Numbered from the stretch's first letter, positions 17,031 through 26,789 are shown. The stretch is DNA of 64,000 bases from Cellvibrio sp. pealriver (GCF_001183545.1 NZ_KQ236688.1:2803395-2867394), one strand, 5' to 3'. The notes: generated by a model from the letters alone, not told the origin. Made by a program: numbers and translations.

Positions 17031-18875
17031 TTATTGTAGTTCCAGAACCAGCGAGGTTTTGGCCGGCAAAACTAATGAATCGCTGACCGCTATTTTTTTA
17101 TTAGCCAGTACATCGCGCATGGTTTTCTTTCCGTTCAGAAATTCTTTATAGGCAGCCAAAGAATGCGTGGTGTCTTGCTTGTTTTTATTTAACAACACCA
17201 TGACGGCTTTATTATTCAAGTAGCGAACATACACATACACACCATTTTCCGGTGCGTAGTGGCGCAAATGCCCGCGATGAATCACCTCGGATTTTTTACG
17301 CCAGGTAAGCAAGGTTTTCATAAACTGCTGCGCTTCTTTTTCTTTACTGGTCAGCCCTTTTCCAGTGAACGCATTTTTACTATCACCTTTCCAACCACCG
17401 GGCATATCGGCGCGCACTGCGCCGTCGTCACGCTCTTTAGGGCTGGTCAGCAACACTTCCGAACCGTAATAAAATTGCGGAATACCGCGCATGGTTGCGC
17501 TGTAAATCATTGCAGTTTTGAATAAATCCACGTCTTCATTTAACACTGAATAAATACGCGAGGTGTCATGATTTTCCGGGAAGACCACTAAATTAAATGG
17601 ATCAGCGTATACAAAATCATTTGCCAGCATTTCATACAGGCGGACAAGTCCTTTATCCCAACTCTCTTCTTCTACCAACACATGGCGCAAGGTTTCGTGG
17701 ATAGGGAAATCCATAACGCTTGGCATATGCGATACATGTCCGCTTTTGTTTTCTTTGCCTCGCTGCCAATGTGCAACTACCGCCGGATTTGTACTCCACT
17801 CTTCACCCACAATATTAAACTGGGGGTATTCATCCATAATCGCTTTTGCCCAGCGCGATAAAAATTTTTCATCGGCGTAGCCGTAAGTATCCTCACGCAC
17901 ACCGCTCAGGCCTGCGTATTCAATCCACCACAAACTATTCTGGATTAAATAATTTGCCATTTGCGGATTGCGCTGGTTTAAATCCGGCATGGAATTAACG
18001 AACCAGCCATTCACAAACAGTTCTTTATCACGCGGGTCTGCATAAGGGTCTTGCACTGTGGTGCGGCGATGGTTAGTGAATTCGGGCGCACCTTGAAAAT
18101 TAAGCCAATCGCTCGCGGGTAAATCTTTCATCCACCAATGCTCTGAACCTATGTGGTTAAGCACTATATCCTGAATAACACCTATGCCTTTTTGTTTTGC
18201 TTTTTGCACAAAGCGTTTGAAATCCTCATTAGTGCCGTAGCGCGCATCAATCAAATACAAATTGGTCGCGGCGTAACCGTGATAGGAATATTTCGGCTGG
18301 TTATTTTCAGTGAGCGGATTTGGCCAGATTTGGGTAAAGCCCATGCTGGCGATGTAATCCAGATGTTGCGTCATGCCTGCAATATCACCGCCGTGACGGC
18401 CGCCTTTATAATCGCGATTGGGCTGTTCGGTTAACCCCGGCATTGCATCGTTCGCCGGATTGCCGTTGGCAAAACGGTCGGGCGTGATTAAATAAATGGC
18501 ATCTTTTGCAGAAAAACCCTGACGCTGTGCAGACTGTTTTTCGCGTGCAAGCAGCGCATATTCAAAACGACTTTGTGTTTCGCCATTGAGTTGGAATTCG
18601 ATAGGAAATTTTCCGGGCTTGGTGTTAGCCGCAATATCGATAGTGACAAATACATAATTGGGGTTATCGGTTTTTACTACCGAAAGAATTTTTACACCGG
18701 GATAATCAATATGCGGCTGTGTTGCACTGATGTTATCGCCATGCACCATGAGCTCAACTTGATGGTACTTCATACCCACCCACCAGTTAGCAGGCTCCAG
18801 GTGGTGAATAGTATGTGACTGGGCGAATGCCGTCAGGGAGCAAAGTAATAGCAGCAAGGGAAGTAACCGCATCAT
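17031..18875 (-). CDS. periplasmic GH13 neopullulanase / cyclomaltodextrinase-like enzyme
   Basis: A 614-residue exported GH13 enzyme resembling Bacteroides SusA and cyclomaltodextrinases. It has a signal peptide (MMRLLPLLLLLCSLTAFAQ), an N-terminal immunoglobulin-like domain (EPANWWVGMKYHQVELMVHG), then the catalytic barrel: DIVLNHIGSEH, Asp329 (VREDTYGY), Glu358 (IVGEEWS), Asp437 (ENHDTSR). The motif GDIAGMTQHLDYIASMGF is typical of this subfamily. Start 18875 is chosen because AGGAG (18883-18887) sits 7 bases upstream; longer frames extend to 18938. Likely job: cutting imported maltodextrins or cyclodextrins in the periplasm. It follows TonB receptor 1 after a terminator hairpin. Confidence 0.9.
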   Translation of the reverse strand: MMRLLPLLLLLCSLTAFAQSHTIHHLEPANWWVGMKYHQVELMVHGDNISATQPHIDYPGVKILSVVKTDNPNYVFVTIDIAANTKPGKFPIEFQLNGETQSRFEYALLAREKQSAQRQGFSAKDAIYLITPDRFANGNPANDAMPGLTEQPNRDYKGGRHGGDIAGMTQHLDYIASMGFTQIWPNPLTENNQPKYSYHGYAATNLYLIDARYGTNEDFKRFVQKAKQKGIGVIQDIVLNHIGSEHWWMKDLPASDWLNFQGAPEFTNHRRTTVQDPYADPRDKELFVNGWFVNSMPDLNQRNPQMANYLIQNSLWWIEYAGLSGVREDTYGYADEKFLSRWAKAIMDEYPQFNIVGEEWSTNPAVVAHWQRGKENKSGHVSHMPSVMDFPIHETLRHVLVEEESWDKGLVRLYEMLANDFVYADPFNLVVFPENHDTSRIYSVLNEDVDLFKTAMIYSATMRGIPQFYYGSEVLLTSPKERDDGAVRADMPGGWKGDSKNAFTGKGLTSKEKEAQQFMKTLLTWRKKSEVIHRGHLRHYAPENGVYVYVRYLNNKAVMVLLNKNKQDTTHSLAAYKEFLNGKKTMRDVLANKKIAVSDSLVLPAKTSLVLELQ

Positions 18876-18961
18876 TGTTATTCTCCTATTCATTTTTTTA
18901 ATTTTTTTCAGTTGGCTCGCACTCATCAAACAAACCATTATTTAAAAATGAGTGAGGGCAG

Positions 18962-18999
18962 ATAAAAAATCACCCACATGGCAAGCCATGCGGGTGATT
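18962..18999 (-). terminator. terminator between TonB receptor 1 and the GH13 genes
   Basis: Long stem AATCACCC-A-CATGGC / GCCATG-C-GGGTGATT (18968-18999), followed on the minus strand by a T run. It lies 31 bases after the receptor stop and 87 bases before the next same-strand gene, so it probably lowers expression of the downstream enzymes relative to the receptor. Confidence 0.85.
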
Positions 19000-19029
19000 G
19001 ATTTGCTCAAGGTCGTACTGGCACTGCCA

Positions 19030-21825
19030 TTACATCTTGTAGTTAACACCAAAGAAGTATTGACGGCCGAAGTACTGGATAGAACCGGTTTGCGCTTCAG
19101 TACCAAAGTAGGTTTTTGAAGGCTCATCAGTCAGGTTGTTCACCTGGAATACCAACTCAACGCCATTGTCGAATTCGTAAGACGCTTGATAGTCCACTAC
19201 TGATTCATCGGCGTAGAACACTTCTTGCGTTTCAACGGCAACCTGGTTGGCCACAAATGCTTCGCGATAGCGATAGTTCAAACGCGTTGAGAAACCTTCG
19301 TAGTCATAGAACAGAGTTGCGCTCAAGTTGCTTGGTGACAAACCTGGCATACCGATATCTTTCTCTTCACCGCCCAGATTATTGATACGCTCAACGTCAC
19401 TTTCAGTGTAGGAATAGCTGCTGCTCACACCCAAGCCAGACCAAATACCTGGCAAGAAATCGAAGGTTTGGGTGTAACCCAATTCAATACCCTGAATGTA
19501 GCCACCTTTGGTGTTGTTGTAGGCAGTTTGATATTCACCACCTGGCTTCAATGGATTACCAGTGTTGGGGTTGATATCCGGTACGTTGAAACCGAGTTCT
19601 TTGAAATCAACACCGCGCAGGGTAATGTTTTCAATGAACGATTCGATATCTTTGCGGAACAATGCAATAACGATTGCACCTTCGGTATCCGCAAAATAAT
19701 GCTCGTACGACAGGTCATATTGATCAGCGTAGAAAGGATCAAGCAATGGGCTGGTATTGCCCCAGGCATTGAATCTGTCTTCACCGTCGATCCAGGAACC
19801 TGCACCGGATTTCAATTGGCTCACCGGTGGACGCGACATTACTTTTGCAGCAGCAAAACGAATGTTGTCCTGCTCTGTAATTTGGAAATTCAGGTTCAAC
19901 GATGGCAAGTAATCGGTGTATTTCTGGCCGAGAGTGTTAGGCACGTAATCATTGCTAACAACACCGCGCTCATCGGCGATAGCTTCACCAGCGCCTGCAC
20001 CAATTTGCAAATAACCGGTACTGGATTGATCAGATTCAACCACACGTACACCCAGGTTACCGGTCACAGGTGTTGAGCCCATTTCAGTTGCAAAATTCGC
20101 CATGACATAACCGGCAAGTACGTCTTCAGTCACAGTACCGGATTGGATCATGGTCCAGTTGTTGGCCCAGTTTGCAACAGGGTTCCAATCGCGGCCGCGA
20201 GCTTCTTCAACTGCAGCAACAGCTTCGTCAAAATCAATCGCAAGGAAGTTAGGCATGCCTTTGAGGTCGCCGCCGAATTTGACCACTTTTACCATGTCGT
20301 CAGTCAATTCAATCGGGAATTCAGAAGGATGGTTACCAAACTCTGAACCATAACCTTCCTGGCCGCGCTTACCGGTGTATTCACGTGAAGAGTTGCGAAT
20401 GCCCGCTTCAACAGAAGTTACAAAACCGGATTCAAATTCGTACTTCACATCTACTTTTTGCGCATTGATTTCGTTGTGGGTAATGAACGGCCACTGACCC
20501 ACTTCAGTTAACGCAATACGGTTCAAATCGGTGTAGTTTTGGTTAGCAGTAAAATCAGCTGGGCTCAAACCATTGTTTTTGTAGGTAATGGTTTCTGGTG
20601 AACGCACCGGATTAACAACACTGGTATCGTTGTACAACAGTGCACGGGTACCACCGTTTTGGAAATCGCCATCGGACTCAGAGAAAGACACGTCGGCATT
20701 AACGGTCCATTGATCCAATTTCCATTCAGCATTCAAACCATAGGATAAAACTTCCGCTTCGCGTGAGTCGTTATCGTTAACGGTAAATACCGCAAAGTTG
20801 GTTGTGCCATCACCAGATACGGTGCCGCCAATCATGCTGTTGTCAGAAATGATCGGGTTGGTAATGCTGTTGGCAGAGCCGAGTGTTTTTACACGGAAAC
20901 CGCGCGCAAATGCTTCAGAATCTGCTTTGGTATTAAATACATCGCCTTTCAGAGTGAAGGTATCGCTCGGTGCCCATACGAAAGTACCGAGGTAACTATC
21001 GCGCTGCTCTTCACCGCCGCGCTGTTGCATTTCCATACCTTCGCTGATGAATTCATCACCGGCATCGCCATCGATATTGCCACGGCCATTGTATTGCAGA
21101 CCAATATATTGGTTGGCAACACTTGGCGCGCTCAGCTTGGCGTAACCAAATGCAAGGCCAAGGGTATCGTCAGCAAATTTACCTTGGTAAGACGCATTGA
21201 AACGGTGGCCCAAATCAATTGCATCTTCTACTTCTGAAGTGCGGCTATTGGAGCTACCGCGGATTCCCATATTGAACGAGTGATCCTGGGTATTATTCAG
21301 TGGGTTAACGGTAGTCAGTTCGATACTGCCCGCAACACCACCTTCGATAAGCGATGCTTTTGGTGATTTGTAAACCGCCGCTTGTGAAATCAATTCAGAC
21401 GGATATACATCAAATTCAATTTTACGGCCGGCAATAGGGCCGGTACTGGTACTGACTTGTTCGCGACCATTCATGGTGGCGAAAACAAAATCACCGCTCA
21501 TACCGCGAATGTTCAATTCACTGGCTTGACCACCGGTGCGCACAGAGGTGACACCAGGCAAACGCGACAGCGAGTCAGCGATAGAAACATCGGGCAAACC
21601 GCCGATATCATCAGCAGAAATTGCTTCAATAACAGTATCGGAATTACGTTTTGCATCAATTGCATTCAAAACGCTTTGACGGAAACCGGTAACAACAACT
21701 TCTTCAACTTCTTTCTCTGCCGCAGCAGATTGGGCTTGAGTTTGAGCATAAACAGTAGACGAGCCCGCTACCATAGCCATGGTAGTGGCCAGTGCGAACA
21801 TGTGGTTAAACGATGGCTTTTTCAT
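19030..21825 (-). CDS. TonB-dependent receptor 1 (maltodextrin uptake candidate)
   Basis: A 931-residue outer-membrane receptor that imports substrate using TonB energy. Signal peptide MKKPSFNHMFALATTMAMVA..VYAQ, TonB box EEVVVTGFRQ, plug domain (ADSLSRLPGVTSVRTGGQASELNIRG), a beta-barrel, and a C-terminus ending in an aromatic-rich strand (QYFFGVNYKM). ATG 21825 is used, with GGAG about 10 bases upstream; the longer frame from 21897 adds basic residues that do not fit a signal peptide. It is a clear paralogue of receptor 2. Its leader holds two LacI-type operators, and GH13 genes plus a halogenase follow on the same strand, so maltodextrins are the likely substrate. Confidence 0.93.
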   Translation of the reverse strand: MKKPSFNHMFALATTMAMVAGSSTVYAQTQAQSAAAEKEVEEVVVTGFRQSVLNAIDAKRNSDTVIEAISADDIGGLPDVSIADSLSRLPGVTSVRTGGQASELNIRGMSGDFVFATMNGREQVSTSTGPIAGRKIEFDVYPSELISQAAVYKSPKASLIEGGVAGSIELTTVNPLNNTQDHSFNMGIRGSSNSRTSEVEDAIDLGHRFNASYQGKFADDTLGLAFGYAKLSAPSVANQYIGLQYNGRGNIDGDAGDEFISEGMEMQQRGGEEQRDSYLGTFVWAPSDTFTLKGDVFNTKADSEAFARGFRVKTLGSANSITNPIISDNSMIGGTVSGDGTTNFAVFTVNDNDSREAEVLSYGLNAEWKLDQWTVNADVSFSESDGDFQNGGTRALLYNDTSVVNPVRSPETITYKNNGLSPADFTANQNYTDLNRIALTEVGQWPFITHNEINAQKVDVKYEFESGFVTSVEAGIRNSSREYTGKRGQEGYGSEFGNHPSEFPIELTDDMVKVVKFGGDLKGMPNFLAIDFDEAVAAVEEARGRDWNPVANWANNWTMIQSGTVTEDVLAGYVMANFATEMGSTPVTGNLGVRVVESDQSSTGYLQIGAGAGEAIADERGVVSNDYVPNTLGQKYTDYLPSLNLNFQITEQDNIRFAAAKVMSRPPVSQLKSGAGSWIDGEDRFNAWGNTSPLLDPFYADQYDLSYEHYFADTEGAIVIALFRKDIESFIENITLRGVDFKELGFNVPDINPNTGNPLKPGGEYQTAYNNTKGGYIQGIELGYTQTFDFLPGIWSGLGVSSSYSYTESDVERINNLGGEEKDIGMPGLSPSNLSATLFYDYEGFSTRLNYRYREAFVANQVAVETQEVFYADESVVDYQASYEFDNGVELVFQVNNLTDEPSKTYFGTEAQTGSIQYFGRQYFFGVNYKM

Positions 21826-21835
21826 GATTTTATCT

Positions 21836-21845
21836 CTCCGCGGAG
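21836..21845. promoter_or_regulatory. palindrome containing the ribosome-binding site of receptor 1
   Basis: CTCCGCGGAG is a perfect 10-bp palindrome and its right half supplies the GGAG ribosome-binding site of receptor 1. The identical palindrome precedes receptor 2 at 26614-26623. Confidence 0.6.
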
Positions 21846-21977
21846 GTATAGCTTTTATTGTTAACATATTGCGTGAACGACGCTCCTTCTTACGCAATAC
21901 GGGGAAATATGCGCAACACAGAATGGTTCTGTCGTTGAAATGATGGTAGGCCTTTGGTATCGACTCTCACAATAGAA

Positions 21978-22011
21978 TGCATACGTATTCAAAAGACCGC
22001 ATACGTATGCA
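21978..22011. promoter_or_regulatory. two LacI-family operators upstream of TonB receptor 1
   Basis: TGCATACGTATTCA (21978-21991) and CGCATACGTATGCA (21998-22011), CG centres 20 bp apart. The pair, with the same spacing and an almost identical sequence between, recurs before receptor 2. It is about 150-185 bases before the start codon and just after the stop of halogenase 2. Confidence 0.85.
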
Positions 22012-22081
22012 ATCACAAAAATAACGGAACCAATACCAAAGTGGTTTTGCGGAGCTACGCCTGGGCTGTATGTTTTTCCGT

Positions 22082-23614
22082 TCAGGCGGCTTTTACAGCA
22101 GCCTTTTCCAGCAGTGAAAGCTGCTCCATGTGCGGCCTGAAATTCAGCGCGCAACCACGGATATACGCATGCACTTTTTCCACATCGTATTGGTGTGCCA
22201 ACTCATTACCGGGTTTTAATTGCGCCTGTGTTGGATAAATCCCTTTTCCTGCCAGCAGGCAGCTCCAGGAGACGTTCGGGAAGTAGGCATCCAGCTTTTG
22301 CCGTTCCAATTCATCAGTGATATTTTTGCCTTGTATCCAGCTGGTCAAAATCGCGCGCAGGGAGTTGGAAATTTTTTCATTGCGCCCGTTTTCAATCCAA
22401 TAATCAGTATCGGTACGCGATGAAATACGGTAATGACACACAATGTAATCGCGCACCGCATCAAAGCGCGCATTAATGCGGTTATTAAAATCCTGGCGAA
22501 ATTGGTCGGTATAGTTGCCGTTGTTATAAGCCTCAATAAAACGCGCAACAGTTTCTTGCACCATATCCAACGCCGTCGCTTCCAGTGGCTCAATAAAACC
22601 CTGCGCCAAGCCCACCGCCAAACAGTTTTTATGCCACTGTTCGGATACGCGCCCAACTTTAAATTTCAAATGGCGCGCTTCTATATCCGCATCCAGTAAA
22701 CCCAAATGCGCACGGAATTCTGTTTCGGCTTTATCTTTATCGCAAAAACGCGCGCTATACACATAACCATTGCCATTGCGGTGAGTGAGCGGAATTTTCC
22801 ACGCCCAACCGTATTTCATTGCGGTCGCAATGGTTTGTACATCAATGTTATCTTGCTGCGGCGTTGGAAATACCACAGCGGAATCATTAAACAAACTTTC
22901 TGCACAGCTGATAAACGGCACCTGCAATGCTTTTTGCAATAGCTCACTGTTAAAGCCAGTGCTATCTACATAAATATCGGCGCTAAGTTCTTGCCCATCG
23001 CGCATCTTGAGTGAGCGGATGCTGCCATCATCTGCCAATATCACTTCTTGCAATGTAGCCTGTATGTATTTCACGCCTTTACGCGCGGCAACTCGCGCTA
23101 AAAATTTGCCGAGCAAGGCAGAGTCAAAGTGATAGCCGTAATTAATTTCAAACGGAAAATTAGGCGGCGCAATCGGCGCTAGTTTTTGCCGCGCCAATTC
23201 GGTTGCCAAAAAGAAATGATTGGGGTGCCCTTCAAGATCAACACCGTTACGGCGCAAATGACTGTTATGAAAAAAAGCAGGCGCGCTGAATTGGTCAGGC
23301 TGGGATAAAAACGGATGAAAGTATTCCGTGAAACCGGGTTTGATGGACCAGTCTTTAAAGGTGATGCCGGTTTTGTAAGTGGCTTTGCACTCTGCCATCC
23401 ACTCGCTTTCTTCAACGCCGATCACATCCATAAAACTTTTTAGCGGCGGTGTTGAGCCTTCACCAACACCGATGATGCCGATGTCCGGTGACTCTACCAA
23501 CGTAATCTCAAAACCTTTGTCTTGCCAATGGGTCGCCATTAAATTTGCCGTTATCCAACCAGCGGTACCGCCACCCAAAATCAATACGCGCTTGCCATTC
23601 ATCACAACACCCAT
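22082..23614 (-). CDS. flavin-dependent tryptophan-halogenase-like protein 2
   Basis: A 510-residue paralogue of halogenase 1 with the same landmarks: GGGTAGW (14-20), Lys81 (ATYKTGITF), WAWKIP (Trp270, Trp272, Ile274, Pro275) and Glu345 (GFIEPLEATAL). The residues after the catalytic glutamate are again Ala-Thr-Ala. ATG 23614 is preferred to a GTG at 23620 because AAGG lies 7 bases before it. It follows TonB receptor 2 on the same strand after a terminator. The family chlorinates or brominates aromatic rings; the natural substrate here is unknown and a role in a starch locus is unexplained. Confidence 0.85.
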   Translation of the reverse strand: MGVVMNGKRVLILGGGTAGWITANLMATHWQDKGFEITLVESPDIGIIGVGEGSTPPLKSFMDVIGVEESEWMAECKATYKTGITFKDWSIKPGFTEYFHPFLSQPDQFSAPAFFHNSHLRRNGVDLEGHPNHFFLATELARQKLAPIAPPNFPFEINYGYHFDSALLGKFLARVAARKGVKYIQATLQEVILADDGSIRSLKMRDGQELSADIYVDSTGFNSELLQKALQVPFISCAESLFNDSAVVFPTPQQDNIDVQTIATAMKYGWAWKIPLTHRNGNGYVYSARFCDKDKAETEFRAHLGLLDADIEARHLKFKVGRVSEQWHKNCLAVGLAQGFIEPLEATALDMVQETVARFIEAYNNGNYTDQFRQDFNNRINARFDAVRDYIVCHYRISSRTDTDYWIENGRNEKISNSLRAILTSWIQGKNITDELERQKLDAYFPNVSWSCLLAGKGIYPTQAQLKPGNELAHQYDVEKVHAYIRGCALNFRPHMEQLSLLEKAAVKAA

Positions 23615-23642
23615 AACCACACCTTTTTCATCGCTGCTTTTT

Positions 23643-23683
23643 TTATAAAAAAACCGCCCGTCAAGTCGGCTCGACGGGCGGTT
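23643..23683 (-). terminator. terminator between TonB receptor 2 and halogenase 2
   Basis: Perfect 11-bp stem AACCGCCCGTC / GACGGGCGGTT (23652-23662 / 23673-23683) followed on the minus strand by a T-rich run. It is 40 bases after the receptor stop and 29 bases before the halogenase start. Confidence 0.9.
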
Positions 23684-23722
23684 CTATTTGCCGCTGGAAA
23701 TTCCCAGTGTTATTTCAGGCGA

Positions 23723-26602
23723 TTAGAACTTGTAGTTCACACCAACATAGAACTGACGACCAAAGGTTTTGTATTCGCCCAAACGACCTTCTTGACCGTA
23801 AGACAATACAACCGGCTCATCGGTTACGTTAGTGATTTCAAACACTACATCCACACCATTATCGAACGCGTAGGAAGCTTGGTAATCCACTGTGGTATAG
23901 GGCTGACCAAGTACCGGTGTAGAGCTGCCAGGTACAGGCATATTCAACACATACTCATCGCGATAACGCACGTTGAGGTTGGTGCTGAATTGGCCGATAT
24001 CCCAGAAGCCGGTCAAAGACCACACGTTTTCTGACAGGCCTGGCAGAGACAGTTTGTCCTGGAACAGTGAACCACCGGTAATTTCCATTTCACTCTGAGT
24101 GAAAGAATAGCTCGCGGTAGCGCCCAAGCCACCAAAAATACCGGGCAATGAATCAAAGGTGTAAGTACCGGCCAATTCCAGACCACGGATGTAACCGCCC
24201 TTCTCATTGTTCACTGCAGTTTGGTAAGTACCTGCCACCATACCGGCTGGAATTTCCAAACCATTCGCCTGGAAGATTGGCAATGTGTCTTCGGTAACAA
24301 TCACATTACCGCTGCCATCCAATACCGGATTGCCATTGCTGTCGCGCTGGATAGCCGGATTGTAAGAAATATTTTCTACCAGACTTTCAATATCTTTCCA
24401 GAAACCGGCAACAGTCACTGCACCGCCATTATCAAAATAATGTTCGTAAGAAATATCAAATTGATTAGCGCGGAATGGGTCAAGATAAGGAGAACCTTTG
24501 GTCCATACGTTGTACTGGTTGCCACCGCGATCACCGCCGTTCCAGGAACCCGCACCGCCTTTTAATTGGCCTGCTGGTGGACGACCCATCACTTTCGCTG
24601 CCGCAACACGCAATACATCGTTATCGCTCAATTCAAAGTTCAGGTTCAAGCTTGGCAGCGTATCGCTAAACTCAGGGCCATATTCAACGTATTTGTAGTT
24701 GGTTTGGGTAACGCCCACATCATCGGTAATGGGTTCGCCGTTACCTGCACCAACATTTTGTACGCCTTTGGATTTCACATCGGATTTCACATAGCGCACA
24801 CCGATATTACCGGTCACCGGAATGCTGCCCAATTCAGTTTCCAAATTGGCCATTAAATAAAATGCATCGGTTTGTTCTTCAAGCGCACCAGATTCAACAA
24901 ATGTCCAATCGCGGCTGAATACTTGTTTGCCTTGGTAATTACCTGGGCCAAACAATTCATCAGCCAAACCTTGCATGTTCACCACAAAGTGATCAGGTGC
25001 ACCATCGACTGAACCTACCGACACAAAGCCATCAATTTCTTGTGGAGTACAGGCAATAAATGGATCGGTGATGTTATCGGCGCAATAGGACTGCCAGTTA
25101 CCGCTGCCATCTACATAACTGAATTGACCATCGCGTGCGCCGTACAGGAAAGTACCGCGTTGTGAATCAAATACACGCTCGGATACACGCACACCTGCCT
25201 CAAACGATTTGATCAGCGGCATTTCCACTTCTTGTTTCAAATCCGCTTTAAAGCTTTCCACTTCATCGGTGTACACGTGTGGATATTCTTCATAGCGAGA
25301 CAAACGCATATTGCTGCTGGTCAGCAGGTTGGGATCGTTAAACGAAATGGTTGGGGTTTTCTCGCCATTTTCCACGATGGAAATAGTTTGGCCCGCAAGC
25401 TCTTCCCAAGTTGGTGCAGTAACGGTTGTGCCGTTCAGGTTGCCGGTCGCTGTACCGAATTGATACGCGTGCATAGAAACCAAACGGTCTTTACGGGTTT
25501 TATCACCTTTACTGTCGGTGTAATCCAATGTGAGCGTGGTGGTGTCGGTCAGTTGGAATTCCAAATTCAAACCGATGCTTTCAGAATCTGCATTGGTGGA
25601 TTGGTCTTCGGTACGCGCTTCAATCCACGGAGAAGAATCGCCGGTGGTTTTGGGATCGCCAATGCTGATAACACCATTAGTGACCGATGCGTTTGACAGA
25701 CCACCAACGGTTACACCGTGACGTTTGTCTTCTGATTCAAATTCGGATTTGAAGTAATCCAATTGCGCTTTGAATACATCGTTTGGTTGGAACACAGCGG
25801 TCAGCATATAGGCATCGCGCTGGTCGTCACCGTAACCGGTTTGGAATTGGTAAGCGCGGGCAAAATCAGAATTGGCAGAAGCGTAACCAATTTGGCCATC
25901 GGCCGCTGCGCGTGAACCGTCAAAATTGTTGGGCTGGGTCAGGCTGGAATAACCCAGTGCAACGCCCAAAGTGCTATCGAGGAATTTACCTTGATAGGAC
26001 ATGCTGTAACGCTCGCCATCGGCATCGCCAGTAGCATCGTCGTTGTGCGACAAACGTACGCCCGCGTTAAAGTTGTGATCTTTTGCTGCTTGCAGCGGGT
26101 TAACAGTTTTTAATTCAACCACCGCAGCAACACCACCTTCGATGTGCGATGCTTTTGGTGTTTTATAAACTGCTGCCTGGCTGATTAATTCAGCCGGGTA
26201 TTGGTCGAATGACATCCAGCGCAAACTTTCAGTGTATGAACTGGTAGTCGCTTGTTCGCGGCCATTCAATGTGGTTTGAATAAAGTCGCCATTCATACCG
26301 CGAATATTTAATTGCGATGATTGGCCTGAATCGCGCACGGTGGTTACACCGGGAATGCGGCCCAGTGCATCGGCAATCGATACCTGTGGCAATGAACCTA
26401 CGGCAGACGCATCAACTACGTCGGCAACGACGTCAGACTGACGTTTGGTATCGATAGAGTTCAACACCGTTGCGCGATAACCAGTAACGGTGACTTCTTC
26501 TACTTCAGAAGCAGCCTGTTGGGAATAAACGGTTTGTGAGCCCGCCACCATAGCCATGGTGGTAGCCAGAGCAAGCATGTGGTTGAACGATGGTTTTCTC
26601 AT
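23723..26602 (-). CDS. TonB-dependent receptor 2 (maltodextrin uptake candidate)
   Basis: A 959-residue outer-membrane receptor, paralogous to receptor 1. The signal peptide MRKPSFNHMLALATTMAMVA..VYSQ is nearly the same, the TonB box is EEVTVTGYRA, and the plug reads IADALGRIPGVTTVRDSGQSSQLNIRG. The C-terminus ends FGRQFYVGVNYKF, a normal last barrel strand. The leader, ribosome-binding palindrome and two operators are also shared with receptor 1, so the gene and its control region were duplicated together. Receptor loops differ widely, which would suit different oligosaccharide lengths or linkages. Confidence 0.93.
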   Translation of the reverse strand: MRKPSFNHMLALATTMAMVAGSQTVYSQQAASEVEEVTVTGYRATVLNSIDTKRQSDVVADVVDASAVGSLPQVSIADALGRIPGVTTVRDSGQSSQLNIRGMNGDFIQTTLNGREQATTSSYTESLRWMSFDQYPAELISQAAVYKTPKASHIEGGVAAVVELKTVNPLQAAKDHNFNAGVRLSHNDDATGDADGERYSMSYQGKFLDSTLGVALGYSSLTQPNNFDGSRAAADGQIGYASANSDFARAYQFQTGYGDDQRDAYMLTAVFQPNDVFKAQLDYFKSEFESEDKRHGVTVGGLSNASVTNGVISIGDPKTTGDSSPWIEARTEDQSTNADSESIGLNLEFQLTDTTTLTLDYTDSKGDKTRKDRLVSMHAYQFGTATGNLNGTTVTAPTWEELAGQTISIVENGEKTPTISFNDPNLLTSSNMRLSRYEEYPHVYTDEVESFKADLKQEVEMPLIKSFEAGVRVSERVFDSQRGTFLYGARDGQFSYVDGSGNWQSYCADNITDPFIACTPQEIDGFVSVGSVDGAPDHFVVNMQGLADELFGPGNYQGKQVFSRDWTFVESGALEEQTDAFYLMANLETELGSIPVTGNIGVRYVKSDVKSKGVQNVGAGNGEPITDDVGVTQTNYKYVEYGPEFSDTLPSLNLNFELSDNDVLRVAAAKVMGRPPAGQLKGGAGSWNGGDRGGNQYNVWTKGSPYLDPFRANQFDISYEHYFDNGGAVTVAGFWKDIESLVENISYNPAIQRDSNGNPVLDGSGNVIVTEDTLPIFQANGLEIPAGMVAGTYQTAVNNEKGGYIRGLELAGTYTFDSLPGIFGGLGATASYSFTQSEMEITGGSLFQDKLSLPGLSENVWSLTGFWDIGQFSTNLNVRYRDEYVLNMPVPGSSTPVLGQPYTTVDYQASYAFDNGVDVVFEITNVTDEPVVLSYGQEGRLGEYKTFGRQFYVGVNYKF

Positions 26603-26613
26603 GATTTTTGTCT

Positions 26614-26623
26614 CTCCGCGGAG
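26614..26623. promoter_or_regulatory. palindrome containing the ribosome-binding site of receptor 2
   Basis: CTCCGCGGAG, identical to the element before receptor 1, again placing GGAG inside a perfect palindrome about 11 bases before the ATG. Confidence 0.6.
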
Positions 26624-26755
26624 GTATAGCTTTTATTGTTAACATAATGCGTTAACGACGTTTCCTTCTGCGCAATAAGAAGAAACCTGCGCAATACAGA
26701 ATGGTTTTGTCGTTGAAACGATAGTAGGCCTTAGCCCTTATCCCTCACAACCGAA

Positions 26756-26789
26756 TGCATACGTATTCAAAAGACCGCATACGTATGCA
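26756..26789. promoter_or_regulatory. two LacI-family operators upstream of TonB receptor 2
   Basis: TGCATACGTATTCA (26756-26769) and CGCATACGTATGCA (26776-26789), CG centres 20 bp apart, the same pair as before receptor 1. They sit about 155-185 bases before the start codon. Confidence 0.85.

Noticed and set aside
19030..26602. Assembly duplication of the TonB receptor / halogenase block
   Set aside because: The two copies differ throughout in protein sequence and in accessory genes, so they are true paralogues.
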